64,000 nt of DNA, taken from NCBI GenBank assembly GCA_013076295.1, contig RQOL01000466.1:4631080-4695079 (forward strand), written 5' to 3'. The notes beneath the pieces were generated by a model. It saw nothing but the letters and a program-made list of their open reading frames with translations. It searched no databases and had not been told where the DNA came from. This DNA comes from Sanderia malayensis. Its lineage: Eukaryota > Cnidaria > Scyphozoa > Semaeostomeae > Pelagiidae. Shown in pieces: positions 1 through 13,495 of this stretch. The position numbers were made by a program, and so were the translations under genes. Position 1 is the stretch's first letter; each line of letters begins with the position of its first letter.

Positions 1-70
1 AATGGGTAATTTCATTGGTTTGCTAAGAAATGGGTAATTTCATTGGTTTGCTAAGAAATGGGTAATTTGA
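1..70. repeat. 29-bp tandem repeat at the window edge
   Basis: Two perfect 29-bp units (1-29 and 30-58), followed by the first 12 bases of a third, begin with AATGGGTAATTTCATTGG. The array probably continues to the left of the window. No gene is visible between here and 486. Confidence 0.85.
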
Positions 71-486
71 TGAAAGAATTCAGCCCTATTTTCCTACGTA
101 TTTTATTTTTTTATTTATTATTTTTCTACTGGATCGCTTTGCTTGATGCTTGCTTTAAGCGAGTTTTCGGCAGGCCCAGACCACTAGCGACTGGACCCCT
201 GAGGACCAGACGACTTTGGATCAGAACGACTTGTGTGTCGCTTTATTTTAGAAAGTGTTTAATGTAGTTCTAATGCCTATTTCAGCTGAGCTTTCAATAG
301 TTATTTTGAAGCGATTGCTTATTGCTATGCAGATTGCAGAAGAAATAACGAGGAAAATAGGTTTATGAGTTTGATAAATAATAAAGCCAGCATGATTTTC
401 TGATAAATAATTTTGCATCATAATGATAAATTGGTTAATAGAATATATGTGAAACTGAAATTGTTTTTCGAAGACATGTTTTATCC

Positions 487-927
487 TCAGCCAAATCTAA
501 CCATTGTGAAGGCTGTTACACTGTCAGGTCCAGGCATGAGGTTTTCATAAAGGACTTCTTTCCCATTATTGCATGCAAAGCATTGCTTGTTGTTGAATTT
601 GACAATCGTACCATGTGGATATGTATAGCCGTTCACAATGCAAGACTTGTTGCCTCTCATTTTCCTTTTACTCATAAATGAGTTGAAGATGGGACATCGT
701 GTCCCGCTGCTTTTGGTAGTCTCCTTGTTTTTAAGGCGCATGGGTCTAACTGCTGTTTGCAAGCAAGCTGCGATTTTGCAGGTCGTGCCTGACAGAATTT
801 TGCCGTGGTCTTCCACTGAGCATCTCCATTTTGAGTTGTTTTTGTACATGCGTCTTCGACGGCAATCGCAAATACATGCTGATAACACCAGAGCGCACGC
901 AAACACTAGCGCTGATCGGCCAATCAT
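487..927 (-). CDS. small secreted cysteine-rich protein, possibly VWC-like
   Basis: Uninterrupted 146-codon reading frame on the minus strand. Residues 1 to about 20 form a hydrophobic signal peptide (MIGRSALVFACALVLSAC), followed by a basic CRRRR stretch and then about ten further cysteines. Residues near 112-130 (CIVNGYTYPHGTIV, then CFAC and NNGK) resemble the start of a von Willebrand factor type C repeat, where C-x-x-NGxxYxxG is typical. The rest of a VWC module is not clear, so the family is tentative. A secreted extracellular role is inferred from the signal peptide alone. The gene faces away from TRMT61A. If the missing TRMT61A 5' exons lie left of the window, this gene is nested in that intron. 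The plus-strand frame over the same bases looks like a shadow. Confidence 0.5.
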   Translation of the reverse strand: MIGRSALVFACALVLSACICDCRRRRMYKNNSKWRCSVEDHGKILSGTTCKIAACLQTAVRPMRLKNKETTKSSGTRCPIFNSFMSKRKMRGNKSCIVNGYTYPHGTIVKFNNKQCFACNNGKEVLYENLMPGPDSVTAFTMVRFG

Positions 928-1937
928 TTTTTAAAGATCTGCAAAGAAAATGAGACTATGGCTTGATGTTTATATGACGTGTTCTACAGACTTTGATCAC
1001 AGGGTTTGATCGAGTTTGAATATTGCTTTTGCTAAATGCCTTTTGCAATGTATAACAGTTGTGGCCTGTTTGTTGTTGTAAATAGTTTAAGAAACGAGTG
1101 TTGTTAAAAAACTAAGCAAATTTCCTACCGTAATAACTTCTATGATTTGTAATCTGGTCAGTGCTGCAACATGCACGAAAAACGTTTGAAGCGATTGAGC
1201 AAGACAGATCTCTTTTTATGCATAACGTTGCTCATGAAATTAATGTATGACCGTGGCGCAGTAAAATTATTCGGGGGGGGAGTGACAAATTTCATTGACT
1301 TCATCGAGATTTATTGAGAACTGCACACCATATTTTGGACATTTTTAGGGGGGCCAGGCCCTATAGTTGCTACGGGCGTGTAATACAAAACTCGTTATTT
1401 TCAAATTTTTAATTGAAGTTTATGCAAATTATGAGAAGAAAATACGAGTTCTTATTCAGCTTTCGAAGTGTTATGGACTTGACAAATTCAAATCCATGTT
1501 TTACTGCTTTGCTTAGCAATGGATAATTAAAATAAAAAGGTTAATGAAATGTGTTGTTCTTTGAAAGCACGGCTACCGAATGGAAGTTTTAATAATTTTC
1601 CAGACATTATTTACTTTTTCTGAGCACAATTGTCTGTCTTAATTATTAGTATGTCGTAAATTGTTTTTGTAAGACACCGCGAGATTAATTTTCGGATCAG
1701 GTTGAAAAAAGTTAACGTCCTTTAACGTTGCTAATATTAATTTTTGTTGATTTGATCAAGTGCCATGTTCATTCCCTTTATCTTGCCGCATGTTTACTTC
1801 GGTGAAGAATATTTCGAAAAATATAATAAAATTTGCGTGAGCCATCCCATTTCTTACGACAGATGTCTTTTCTTACCATTTGATCATATCTTGAATATCT
1901 ACGTTTTAGAATATAGTGTAATTGTTTATTTTTATAG
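928..1937. other. intergenic or intronic stretch with no recognised gene
   Basis: AT-rich, with a G run near 1273-1280. I searched it for the N-terminal exon of TRMT61A and saw none. Nothing else is supported. Confidence 0.6.
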
Positions 1938-3923
<1,986 letters not shown>

Positions 3924-4644
3924 AGCATGATGGTGGTAGAGTGAGATGTAAGGATGACACCAAAGAGGCGTACATAAAGGTATGACACACTAAAAGTTCT
4001 TGTCCTAGCTAAATACACTGATATCAAACAGTTTGAATGAACAAGTGTGCTATCTTGTGTTATCAGAGCATGCAATAAGTTATAGCTGTTCCATGTCTCT
4101 CGAGTCTTCTATAAATAACGGATTTATATTTATGCATATGTATATATGTGGTATTCTTTGCGCTTTATTCTTATCGTTATAAATATTAACACCAAATCCA
4201 ACCATCTGCGAAGCATCAGCAAACAATCACCAGATAAAATCAGTCGTCGAATCTCCAGTATAACCTGCAGCGAAACAGAATTCAACAAAGCCAAGCCTCG
4301 TGCTCTGAAACTTTGCGTATTGAATTATCCTCTTATCTACGACAACCACCGCCTGGACACCCATAATAGAAAGCTCTGAGTCACAGAAAGTCGGTCTTTT
4401 TCATGTGCTTCTAGTTCTCGTCTTTCCTGACGTGATATATCTGATGACGACACGAATTTGCTTCCTCCCCCTGTAGCGGTACTGCCATTAGATCGTACAC
4501 CTATGACGTACACATCTATGGATGCAGGACACGTACATACAACTACGTCAGAGGTTGTATTTTGGGTCAGCCCTGTCCATGTGATGGTTTGTTTTTTTAC
4601 CGGCACAGACTCAAATGACGTTGTGGTTGGACAGCCTGTTCTCA

Positions 4645-4850
4645 TGCCCAACACGTTTCTAATTTACGTCATAGCTGCGCTAGTTGTGAAGTAAAAACAT
4701 AGTTAAACGTAGTAAAACACAGCGTTATTTACGTTTCTAGTTTACGTCATTTCTGCGCTAGATAGGAAGTAAAAACATAAGAAAACATAGTAAAACATAG
4801 CTTTATGTACCTTTCTAATTTACCTCATAGCTGGGTTAGATGTGTTCCAG
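4645..4850. repeat. ~84-bp degenerate tandem repeat
   Basis: The block TTTCTAATTTACGTCATAGC followed by a GAAGTAAAAACATAG-type segment recurs at about 4656, 4735 and 4815 with small changes. No coding potential is seen. Confidence 0.65.
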
Positions 4851-5645
4851 TGTGATGTGTGCATGAGAAGTGGATGTCTAACCGCAACATCAGTTGAGTC
4901 TGTGCCTTTAATTAATGAATGGAAATTGGTCTTTGGGCTGACCTTGTTCTGAGCTCCGATATATGGAAGCTTGCCAGCAACACGAATTGTTTTCCGTGCT
5001 TTTCTATATAATTTGTCACTTTTTGTTCATTTTTGGTTTTATCCTGAGAGATGATAAGTCTTTCCTGGGTGGACTGGAGATTGGCAGAATCTTTCCATTG
5101 ATTAGGAAAGATTTAGACGAAGTCTTTGTTGGGATAAAACATTTGTAATTTTCATGACCTTAAACTGAATGTGTTTACATCTCAAACTTGTTGAACACAC
5201 GTGGTTTAAGTCTTTCATTTTGAGGCTTTTTCTTTAGAAGCGCTTACTCAATGTTATTATAGCTGCATATGCCAGTGTGACGAGTTTATAAAGATCACTG
5301 CTTGTTCTCATAGACTGGGGCTTTTTAAAGTTTCCAAGGTCATTTGTGCCATTTGTGCAGGTTAAACAGTTGTGAAAAGATTGTGTACTGTTTACCTGCT
5401 CCATTCAAAGCCAACATTTAAAGAAGGTTTTGTTTCTTAGACCAGATGCGTTCAAAATTAGGATGTTTTGGTGGTTTTATTAAATCAGAATTCTTTGATG
5501 CTTAAAAATTGACATTAAAGGCATCACACATTGGTAAATTCTCTCGTAGGAGATTCTATTGAACAATTGGCATTATTATTAACATTGCATTGAGGTATTT
5601 CTGGAGTGCGTGGAATACAGTTGGAGTGGTAATATAGTTGTAGCA

Positions 5646-7089
5646 ATGGAATCACTATACATCAGGTGGGAAAGGTCAATGGACTCGCCCACTAAAAGGA
5701 AGCAATTAAAGGTGTCAAGAGGTAAGTCGTTTTGATTTAAATTCATTGATGCTCTACGTCATGTAATCGCGTGAAGACCTGATTGAGAAGTTCCTGGCTT
5801 AAACGTTTCTTTTATACAAGCCAATCCTGTGATCATAACCATTAAATTGCCCATGTAAAAGCTTGATATTGATTTGAGGCTCTGCTACTAAGATTGCTTT
5901 TAGTAACAGTTGTAAATATATAATTTCCTTTTCCGGTACTAGTGCTAAGATTGTCATGAGTCCCTGACGTAATTGCCAATGCAAAATGATGTCGCAGCAA
6001 ATTGAACTTCTTACAAGCGTTTTTGCTGTAAGAAGTTCAAAACCTGATGAAGTGTCACATACTAGGGAGTTTAAAGGTTTTTTTAGCCGCATGTATAGGA
6101 AACTTGTTGATTCTTATGCTTAATGAAATACTAGGATGTTTCCAGCGAGAAAGGTATCTGTGTGTTTCAACGTTTATAAAGTTAGTCCAACAAAATTTGC
6201 GACGTGCGCACAAACTTATTTTCTCGGCCGTGCAGAAACCTCAAAGTTATTAGCACATTTGTTTTGCGTGCACTCGCATTTAATGACTTTGTAGCGTGTC
6301 CAAAAGGCAGGCCTTTCGAGTATCTGTTTTGTTTTTGTTATGTTCTGGAATATCTCCCCCGCAAGGGTTCAAAGGTTCTGCTCTTGTGTCTCCGGCGGTT
6401 GCGTTTTGCCCTGTATCACACTTATGTTCGTGAGGCGTCACCCATATACCATGCAAGGTCAGAAGGGCCAGGTATTGTCGTCACACTCATCATCATCATC
6501 ATCATCATCATCATATTTTTATGTCAATACCTGATTTGAAGTAGCTCTTGTTTCTTCTCCATACGATAAAGTAGCTATCTTCCTTCCTTGTTTACACATA
6601 TGCCCCGGTTACTTGCGACACAAGCACGGACCTATTACCTGGCAGTACACCATTTGCATTGTACTACGTTAACATACGATTGTGATGCTTACATCATGTC
6701 CTTCGGGGGAACATCATGCACAACACTGCATATCTTTCATTTTACTGTGTTGCTTGTGGTTTTCGTACTGAGTGTACTATGATCTATTGGAATATCTCGT
6801 GCGTGATGTTCACCCTGCTTAAAAATATGCTTGTTTTTATCAAATGGTTGCTCCTCGATTTCTCGTGATTAACTTTTGTTAAGTATGATTGTACTCATTG
6901 CACCATTATTACGTGAAATCAGTCAATGGTGATCATGCATAGTCGGCTATCTCGTCACTTGCTTTTTTCTCTGTCTGGCTTTCGAAAGAACCTTGAGAAA
7001 TCATGTCTTTCAACATTGCTTTCTCAGATTACCTACCCCCACCACAAGTTCCCGGTTTGATTCCCTGCTCCACGTTCTTGAGAAACTAG
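5646..7089 (+). other. candidate two-exon small gene, unrecognised
   Basis: ATG at 5646 opens 25 codons (MESLYIRWERSMDSPTKRKQ, then LKVSR) ending at a strong donor GTAAGT (5722). A plausible acceptor TTTCTCAG before 7028 starts a segment that joins in phase (G|AT) and reads 19 more residues (DYLPPPQVPGLIPCSTFLRN) to a TAG at 7087-7089. I recognise neither piece, and other exons may lie between them. Either piece could be chance. No transcript evidence is available. Confidence 0.22.
6002..6040. other. 14-bp inverted repeat (hairpin)
   Basis: TTGAACTTCTTACA (6002-6015) and its exact reverse complement (6027-6040) flank an 11-nt loop that itself begins AGC and ends GC, so the stem can extend with one bulge. 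Role unknown. Confidence 0.7.
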
Positions 7090-7529
7090 AAGCTTATGCC
7101 AGGCTTATAATTTCCCACTTTGATGAGTGGTTCATGCAATTTGCAGCACGTTTTTATGGTTTCAGGGCTTTAAGATCACATGTTTTGAACGATAAATTGT
7201 TGCGACGCTTTTCATCTTTGTGTAGTGATATTGATCTCTGTGATAACTAGTTTCCCTAATTTGCACTTCTTTTTATCTTGAACTTGGGCTGCAATTGATA
7301 CAGCTAATTGACTCGTTATGGTTAATTAGGGCAACTAAATTACATCTCTATTTCCTGTCATCTTGGAAATTAATTTTTGGGTTTCCTATTGGTTTATTAA
7401 ATTTAAAGAAGAGAAGAGCTTCCAACGTGAAAGCACGTCTTTCAAAAGCTGAAGGAGAGTCTCTGAGCCTTGCTGCTCAGATTGCATTTGTGTTACAGTT
7501 GGATTACGTTAACAATACTTAGATTCGCA

Positions 7530-7870
7530 AGGAGATAATGCTTGGATTAGGCGGATCACGCTTCGATTCCTAAGACTGGCACATTAATTGGTTGGATCAC
7601 CCTGGATTGATGAGACTAGCACGTGGATCAGTTAGATCACTCTTGGATTCCTATGGTTGGCACATGGATTAGTTGGATCACACTTGGATAGACTGGCACG
7701 TGAATTAGCTGGATCACCTTTGGATTCCTAAGACTGATGCATGGATTAGTTGGGTTACTCTTGGATTCTTAAGACTGGCACATTGACTGCTTCGATTACC
7801 GTTCGGATTGCTGAGGCTGGGACATGGATCAGTCAGATCACTCTTGGATTCTTAAGACTGATGCCAGGAT
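7530..7870. repeat. degenerate minisatellite, ~50-60 bp unit
   Basis: About six to seven diverged copies of a unit containing TTGGATTCCTAAGACTGGCA, CATGGATTAG and TTGGATCACTC. The repeat lies about 0.5 kb upstream of the TGF-beta-like ligand gene. Confidence 0.75.
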
Positions 7871-8351
7871 CTATTGGATCTATTGGATACACGAACAATC
7901 GTCAATAAAGAAAGATGACAAAGATTTATTCTCGTCAGCTTGGTCATTGATTGCATCAGGTTACAACCAAAATTGCGTTTCTTCATTGTTTTATCTCCTT
8001 AATTGGATTTGATCACAAGCTTCATCCAAGTCCTGACCTTTTGGTTTTCCGTAGAAAATAAGTCATGCCTTTATAAATTGGGCGTGCCTGTTTAATTCGG
8101 AAAATCCAGTCAGATGATACAGTTGAAACAAAAAAATATGCTTTTGTCGCTCTAGTCAATTGACAATGATTGAATATAGAGAAATTTAAACAGAATGTGA
8201 TGAAGAATAATAATTAAGTCGCTTGAACTGGCTGCAATGATTGGCCATATCTCGACGCATGTGCTGATCAACTTTGATGATTGATATCAATTATCAGTGA
8301 TTTGTGTAGGGAAATTGCCACTGTTGAAATCTATAAATTCGTCTGATTCGA

Positions 8352-9954
8352 ATGATGAGTAGACAGTCTGTTTATGATTCGAAAGAAGCAAACGTACTCG
8401 ACACACAAACAATGAACAGTAACGTCATGTCACGATTTGGCACACAAGATACATTAACTTTTTTGTTGGTACTGCTTTGCCTTGTGATCAATGTTTATTG
8501 CATGAAGGTAATTAAAAGTGAAGCTGGCTCAGATTCCGACTGGAAATCAACGACAATGTGTCCTGGATGTCGCACAGAGCAAGACATTCGCACGCAGTAC
8601 CACTTAAAGCAAATCAAACTGAAAATACAGTCCGCGCTTGGCTTTGATCCAGCGAAAGAAAACAAAGAAGATTTCTTGGAAGTTACTGGCGGCAGTACTG
8701 GTCCGTCTATCGACTCCTTGCCAAGTCCAATTGTGGATGGAGACGTGGCAGTGACTGGTGAATCAAGCGATGAAAGATCCAGAACATCGTACAACGCCCA
8801 ACGACAGATAATACTGCCTGAACAAGGTGAGATTCTAGTTTTGTGTCGGCTGTAAACTGAAAACAGTAAATTGGTCTCCAAGCCATGCTTATGTAGAACA
8901 TTCAAAATACCCATGGCAAATGCAAGACTGAAATTCAGTTGAATTGAATTGTCTGTCATTCAGTCGACGACCAGTTCGTTTGTATTGAGCCAATATGACC
9001 AGGTCATGAAAGAATAGCAACACAGTTTTGTTGCATTGTTGCATACGATTGTGGAAAGTGAAAGTCCCTTTAGATCTATTGATATCTACCTGTTAATTGT
9101 TCAGATATATGTTTGGCATTGACGTGATGTGATCACTATTCCTTGTAGGGCAAAATCCTGCTCGAGAAAAACGATATTTGAAGTTCAAGATGTCTTTGGA
9201 ATCATTGGTTTTTGGAAAAGAGATTTCTCTTGCCGATCTGTGGCTGTCGGCCTCTCTTTGGAAATGTTGTCACCGCTTGAAAGTGAGGCTTAGTCGTAAT
9301 GGCATGACATTGGATCAAAGAACAATACCACCAGAAGAGCATGCGAAATTGAGAGCGTCGATAAGAGACAGCAACTGGGTGAGTGTGCCAGTTAAAGATC
9401 TTCTGAAAGATGCGATCACGAACCAGAGCACAGCAAATGCAAGAGATCAGTATAGCGTCATGTTGCTTGTGAAGCTTTCGAAAGATCGTGACGTCATCGC
9501 ACGCGCAGGAAGCGCGAGATGCAACGGAACGGAAACCTCAACTGCCAAATCAGCATTTTTGGTCGTGGAGACGGTCGCGAGATCGAGGCCACGTCGAAAG
9601 CGAGGCGTGGACTGTGTTGCGGGCAAACAGCAACGATGTTGCCGAGGGCGACTCACTGTCAAATTCGCGGACATAGGGTTGGGGAGTCATGTGATTGAGC
9701 CACGTGAGTTTGAGGCCTTTCAGTGCATGGGCACGTGTGGTTCGTTCAGCTCGAACATCTCGCCACGGGTCGATATCGTTAAAAGCGTGCTGAGCAATTT
9801 GCGAATGAAAAAAGCCAAAACTGATCACATCACGTTCTGTTGTACGGCTGAAAGATCCGGGTCGCAAAAACTCATCTACTTTAACAACGATAAGACAAAA
9901 ATTTTGGCCAAAAATTTCCACGGTCTTATAGTGGAATCGTGTGACTGCCTCTGA
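8352..9954 (+). CDS. TGF-beta superfamily ligand, myostatin/GDF11-like
   Basis: Two exons, 8352-8826 and 9149-9954, splice (CAA G|GG) to 426 residues. An internal hydrophobic segment (TLTFLLVLLCLVINVYC) is the likely signal peptide, so a start at one of the in-frame ATGs further down is possible. The prodomain contains CPGC followed by an amphipathic helix (YHLKQIKLKIQSALGF), as in GDF8/11 and activin prodomains. A furin site RPRRKR ends at about residue 310. The mature domain (about 116 residues) has the nine-cysteine activin/TGF-beta pattern: DC, RCC, FQCMGTC, FCC and a terminal CDCL. It is expected to be secreted as a processed dimer. Oddly, it has no tryptophan at all. The usual GW-x-W segment in finger 1 reads DIGLGSHVIEP, and the TTG codon there is one base from TGG. 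The GxDC...RCC...LTVxF spacing best matches GDF8/11. Confidence 0.9.
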
Positions 9955-12900
9955 GTGCCAAAGCAACATTTATGATTTTATTCATAACTCACAGAAGAAC
10001 ATATTTCATAGTTGTGGACTATAGTTTTTCTTCGAGAAAAACCATTAAACAATTCTGAGAAATTTAGTCATCTTAACTTATTTCGTTATGACGGTAACAA
10101 TTATTGTTATAATTACTTAGTTATTACTTCAGCCTATACGCAGTGATTTTGGTCGATTTTATGACGAATGCTGAAGGTTGCGTCACTGTTACTAATCAGC
10201 AAATCAATTAATCATTGGATCAATCACTGCAATCATCCAAACAATCAACGAATCACTGGAATCAATTGATCACTTTTACCAATCACTACAATCAATCGAA
10301 TCCGTGATTTCTTAATAACCTTTTAATAAGCGCTTGCTGTATTTCACTGAACGTCACTAAAAATCGATGTTCAGTGAATGTTGCAAGTGCTTGAACACCT
10401 CGTTCAGCGATATTTAGCGATGTTCAGCGATGTTCAGTGACGTTCAATCGTGCCCGGAGAAAGTCAAAAGCGATCGGAAATGTTTTGTGAGCAAGTTAGA
10501 CATTTCCTTCTTGTTGTTCAGTGGATGTTCGGTCGGCGGATATTCAGTGCGTTTGAACACCCCTTCTAAACAGTGTTGTTTTGAAACTTGCTCCACTTAA
10601 TTGAGATTTCCAACCTGCTACTCGAATATTTTGAGCGTTTGAACAGTCTGCACTGAACATCACTGAACATCACTGAACACCGCCTTGCAGATGTTTCGTG
10701 AAGTTTGGAGAAATATTGCCAGCGCTTGACTTGATTCATCATTTGTTTTGTATTCAAATTTAAAAATAATTTCTATTTCTTGTGGTGTAGTTGACGTTAT
10801 GTAATTGTCGATAAAATAGGATCTTAATTGGTATACGGATTTTGGATTGAGGTTGTTGAACAATGTGTAACAAAGCATTTAAAGCATTTCTACTTGCCCT
10901 CTTCCTTAGAAAATGAGCATTATTTTTGTTCTCCTGCTTCATATGCTGCAAATTACCATGCTGCATGTAAATACTGACATTGAAAGTTGTGAATTTTTGC
11001 TCAATAAGCATGAATGATCTCAACAGTTCATTTTGTCTTCTTCTGTTGAGTGAGCATTTTCTTTGGGACTTATCTTGTTGCATAACAGTATATCTTGCAT
11101 AACTTGATAATATAACCTGCGTTGTCGTTGGTGGTGAGACCTCGCTTCTAAAATCTCTATTTTTTGACCTCTTTAAACCAAATTGTAGTTCCAAAGTTTC
11201 TTAAAAGTGACTTTCTTACTTCTCGTTCTTATTAACTTGTGATGTTATGGCTCTTTTACAGATAAATTTTTGTGTGCAAGCAAAACCGGACAATACCTAT
11301 TGAAATATTTTATTATGAGATTTAACTGTACATGGATGCAGCCGGTTTTTTCATCGAAAGTGGAACCCAAAATGATATGGAATTTGTTGCAAGGGAGGTC
11401 AAAATGCGTAAGGAACTTTTAACTTTTGATGTCTTTATCATAGCAAATGGCTGAGAATTGAGAGGCCGATTCTATTCATTTGCAAGCAAGTGTTACATGA
11501 AATATGTGTTACACTTGTCGCCGCAAATAAGGAATTCTTTCGTATAAGTATAGCAGGTCATTTTTTTTACAAAAGGTTTATTACTTTATAGGACTGCTTA
11601 GTGAACATGCATTGCGCGGCTTTGCTTGCGCACTACTAGTGTCTCTGTAAAATAGCCATAACGCCATAAGTTAATAAGTACGAGAAGAAATTTTAGGGAC
11701 TAATGTTATCAATATGCTTTTAAAAATGAGAAACGCCTTTGAGGAACTTTGGAATTGCAACTTTATCAAAAGAGGATAAAAAATTTAGGGACTAGGCCTT
11801 TAGACTTCTTTAAGAAAAACCTGTGAAACATTTTCAAGTTATGTTCTTAAGTTATGTAAGATAAGCCCTAGAGAAAATAATATGTTGATGACAGACAACG
11901 AGATGAGCGCTGTATTCAACATTTTGTTTTGCAGCTGCAACGGATTTCTTTCTCAATCTTCAACAGTGTTATGGTGATCAATGCAAATGACCGACAATCA
12001 TCGCCCATGCTATCCCCTGTTTTTGAACGAACTGACACTCGGCTCTTCCAGGCTGCCACGAGGAAAACTATTACTGATTGCTATATTTGTTGTAATCGTA
12101 ATCGCCTTAGGCCTTGAGGGTTTGTTCTTTCTTTCAGTCTTTCGGGGATTAGACGACACCTTGAAAGCAGGAATATAGAAATTATTGTGTAATCCTTGAA
12201 AATGTCTGGGCCTGTCTGACCCGGGTCCCATCTGCTTGAAAAATCATCGTGAAATGGTGAAAAGTATACTGTTCATGTTCATGACGTTCAGTTTACATGA
12301 GTACCAGGCCAACCTGAATCTGAAAATGCATGCGCTGATTTGGAGTAGGGCGTGTACAGAAATTGACCAGCCAGAGGACTGGCAACTGTCGCAACTAAGC
12401 TGAACAAGGTACCAACAGGCCCGTCGAGAGCCAGCTCGGGCCCTGGTGCTATAAACAAACAAGGGGCTGTTTTATAATTGCGTTGCGTTAGCAAAACTTT
12501 TTGCGGACCCTTCTCGGGCCCTGCTTGAGACCCGGGCCCCGGGAATTTACCCTTGCTACCCCCTTCTCGACGGTACTGGGTACCAAAGAAGTTTTTCCAC
12601 TGAAAGAGCTTGGCTCATACAAACAGACCCTTAGAGCGAGACTTTTCATAGTCTATTCTTCATCTGCTAAGGACAGTATTAGTTGTGGATTTGTTTAATG
12701 ATATCAGTGGGTAAACTCTCTTTGGTCCCAAAGCTCTTTGCTATCAACTAATTGCTATTGTCTTTAACGCAAGATGGACAGTACCTTTTTATTGTCTTCA
12801 GGTGAAGGATTTTGAAGTATGCTATTGAATGATGTTGTGTTATTTAGAGGATTGTCTGCAAGTTGCCTGGAAGGCTGTTGACAAAGGCCGTTTTGTTAAA

Positions 12901-13495
12901 CATAATCTTTGGCCGCCCTTTGAATGAATAAGACCAATTCATTTGGGTTTTCAAAAAGCGATCTTTCTCACTTAAATAATTAATGATTGAAACTTTTTGA
13001 TGAATATTTAATCAGCACGATTCCTTGAGCCCGTGAAGTAAATGAGTTTAGGCATGATTTTTTCAGATTATGCGAATCGTACTCCTCCAGTTGTCCCTAA
13101 TCATTATTTTAAAGGACGAAAAATGCCAAAATTTAAATTTTTACACATTTAATTTCTCTAGAATCACACCACACCCTAATCACATTTATAACCGTTAAAT
13201 ATTTGTAAGTATGGCTTTAGAAGTCGTTTGTACACTAAAATTACTACTTTACAATTTACATTTATGTTTTCATAGCAGTTCACTTCATTTTTAACGATGC
13301 CGCGATTTCAATTGTGCTCTTTAGAGAGTTTCTGTATCGCCTCTTTCTATCCGTTTACACGACAGTTAATGCTATCCAATACATAAATGTGAAATTGGAG
13401 CGTTGGCATCTGCTATCCTATATCAACTTAATCTCCATGATTTTAGCCTAGCCTTTGTGCTATATACTTGTTGACGATGCCGTTAAACATGACGC
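9955..13495. other. gene-poor stretch between the ligand and p35 genes
   Basis: ATTAAA at 10044-10049 could serve as polyadenylation signal for the ligand gene. Repeats rich in ATCAATCA and in GTTCAGTGA fill about 10195-10560. A local GC-rich patch with GGGCCC motifs lies at about 12200-12560. A 65-codon frame at 11981-12178 contains one hydrophobic helix, but I cannot support it as a gene. Nothing else is recognised. Confidence 0.5.
10195..10680. repeat. short degenerate repeats (ATCAATCACTG and GATGTTCAGTGA types)
   Basis: 10200-10300 repeats variants of AATCAATCACTGCAATCA. 10360-10560 repeats variants of GATGTTCAGCGATGTTCAGTGA, and 10645-10680 carries the same motif inverted (CACTGAACATCACTGAACAT). 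Confidence 0.7.

Larger units (their letters stand above)
3924..8351. other. long gene-poor stretch
   Basis: No complete gene is recognised. It holds two to three degenerate copies of an ~84-bp unit (about 4650-4850), a candidate exon pair (5646-5721 and 7028-7089), a hairpin at 6002-6040, nine CAT triplets at 6488-6514 and a minisatellite at about 7530-7870. These are listed separately. The last part (7880-8351) would hold the promoter and 5' UTR of the ligand gene at 8352, but I see no clear core promoter motif. Confidence 0.5.

Noticed and set aside
638..934. 98-codon plus-strand frame
   Set aside because: Overlaps the minus-strand cysteine-rich gene, which has the signal peptide and the better composition.
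10760..11194. 144-codon minus-strand frame
   Set aside because: No signal peptide, domain or recognisable family. Its composition fits AT-rich sequence and it overlaps GTTCAG repeats nearby.
11981..12178. 65-codon frame with one hydrophobic helix (LLLIAIFVVIVIALGLEGLF)
   Set aside because: Could be a small membrane protein, but there is no second line of evidence and short hydrophobic frames are common in AT-rich DNA.
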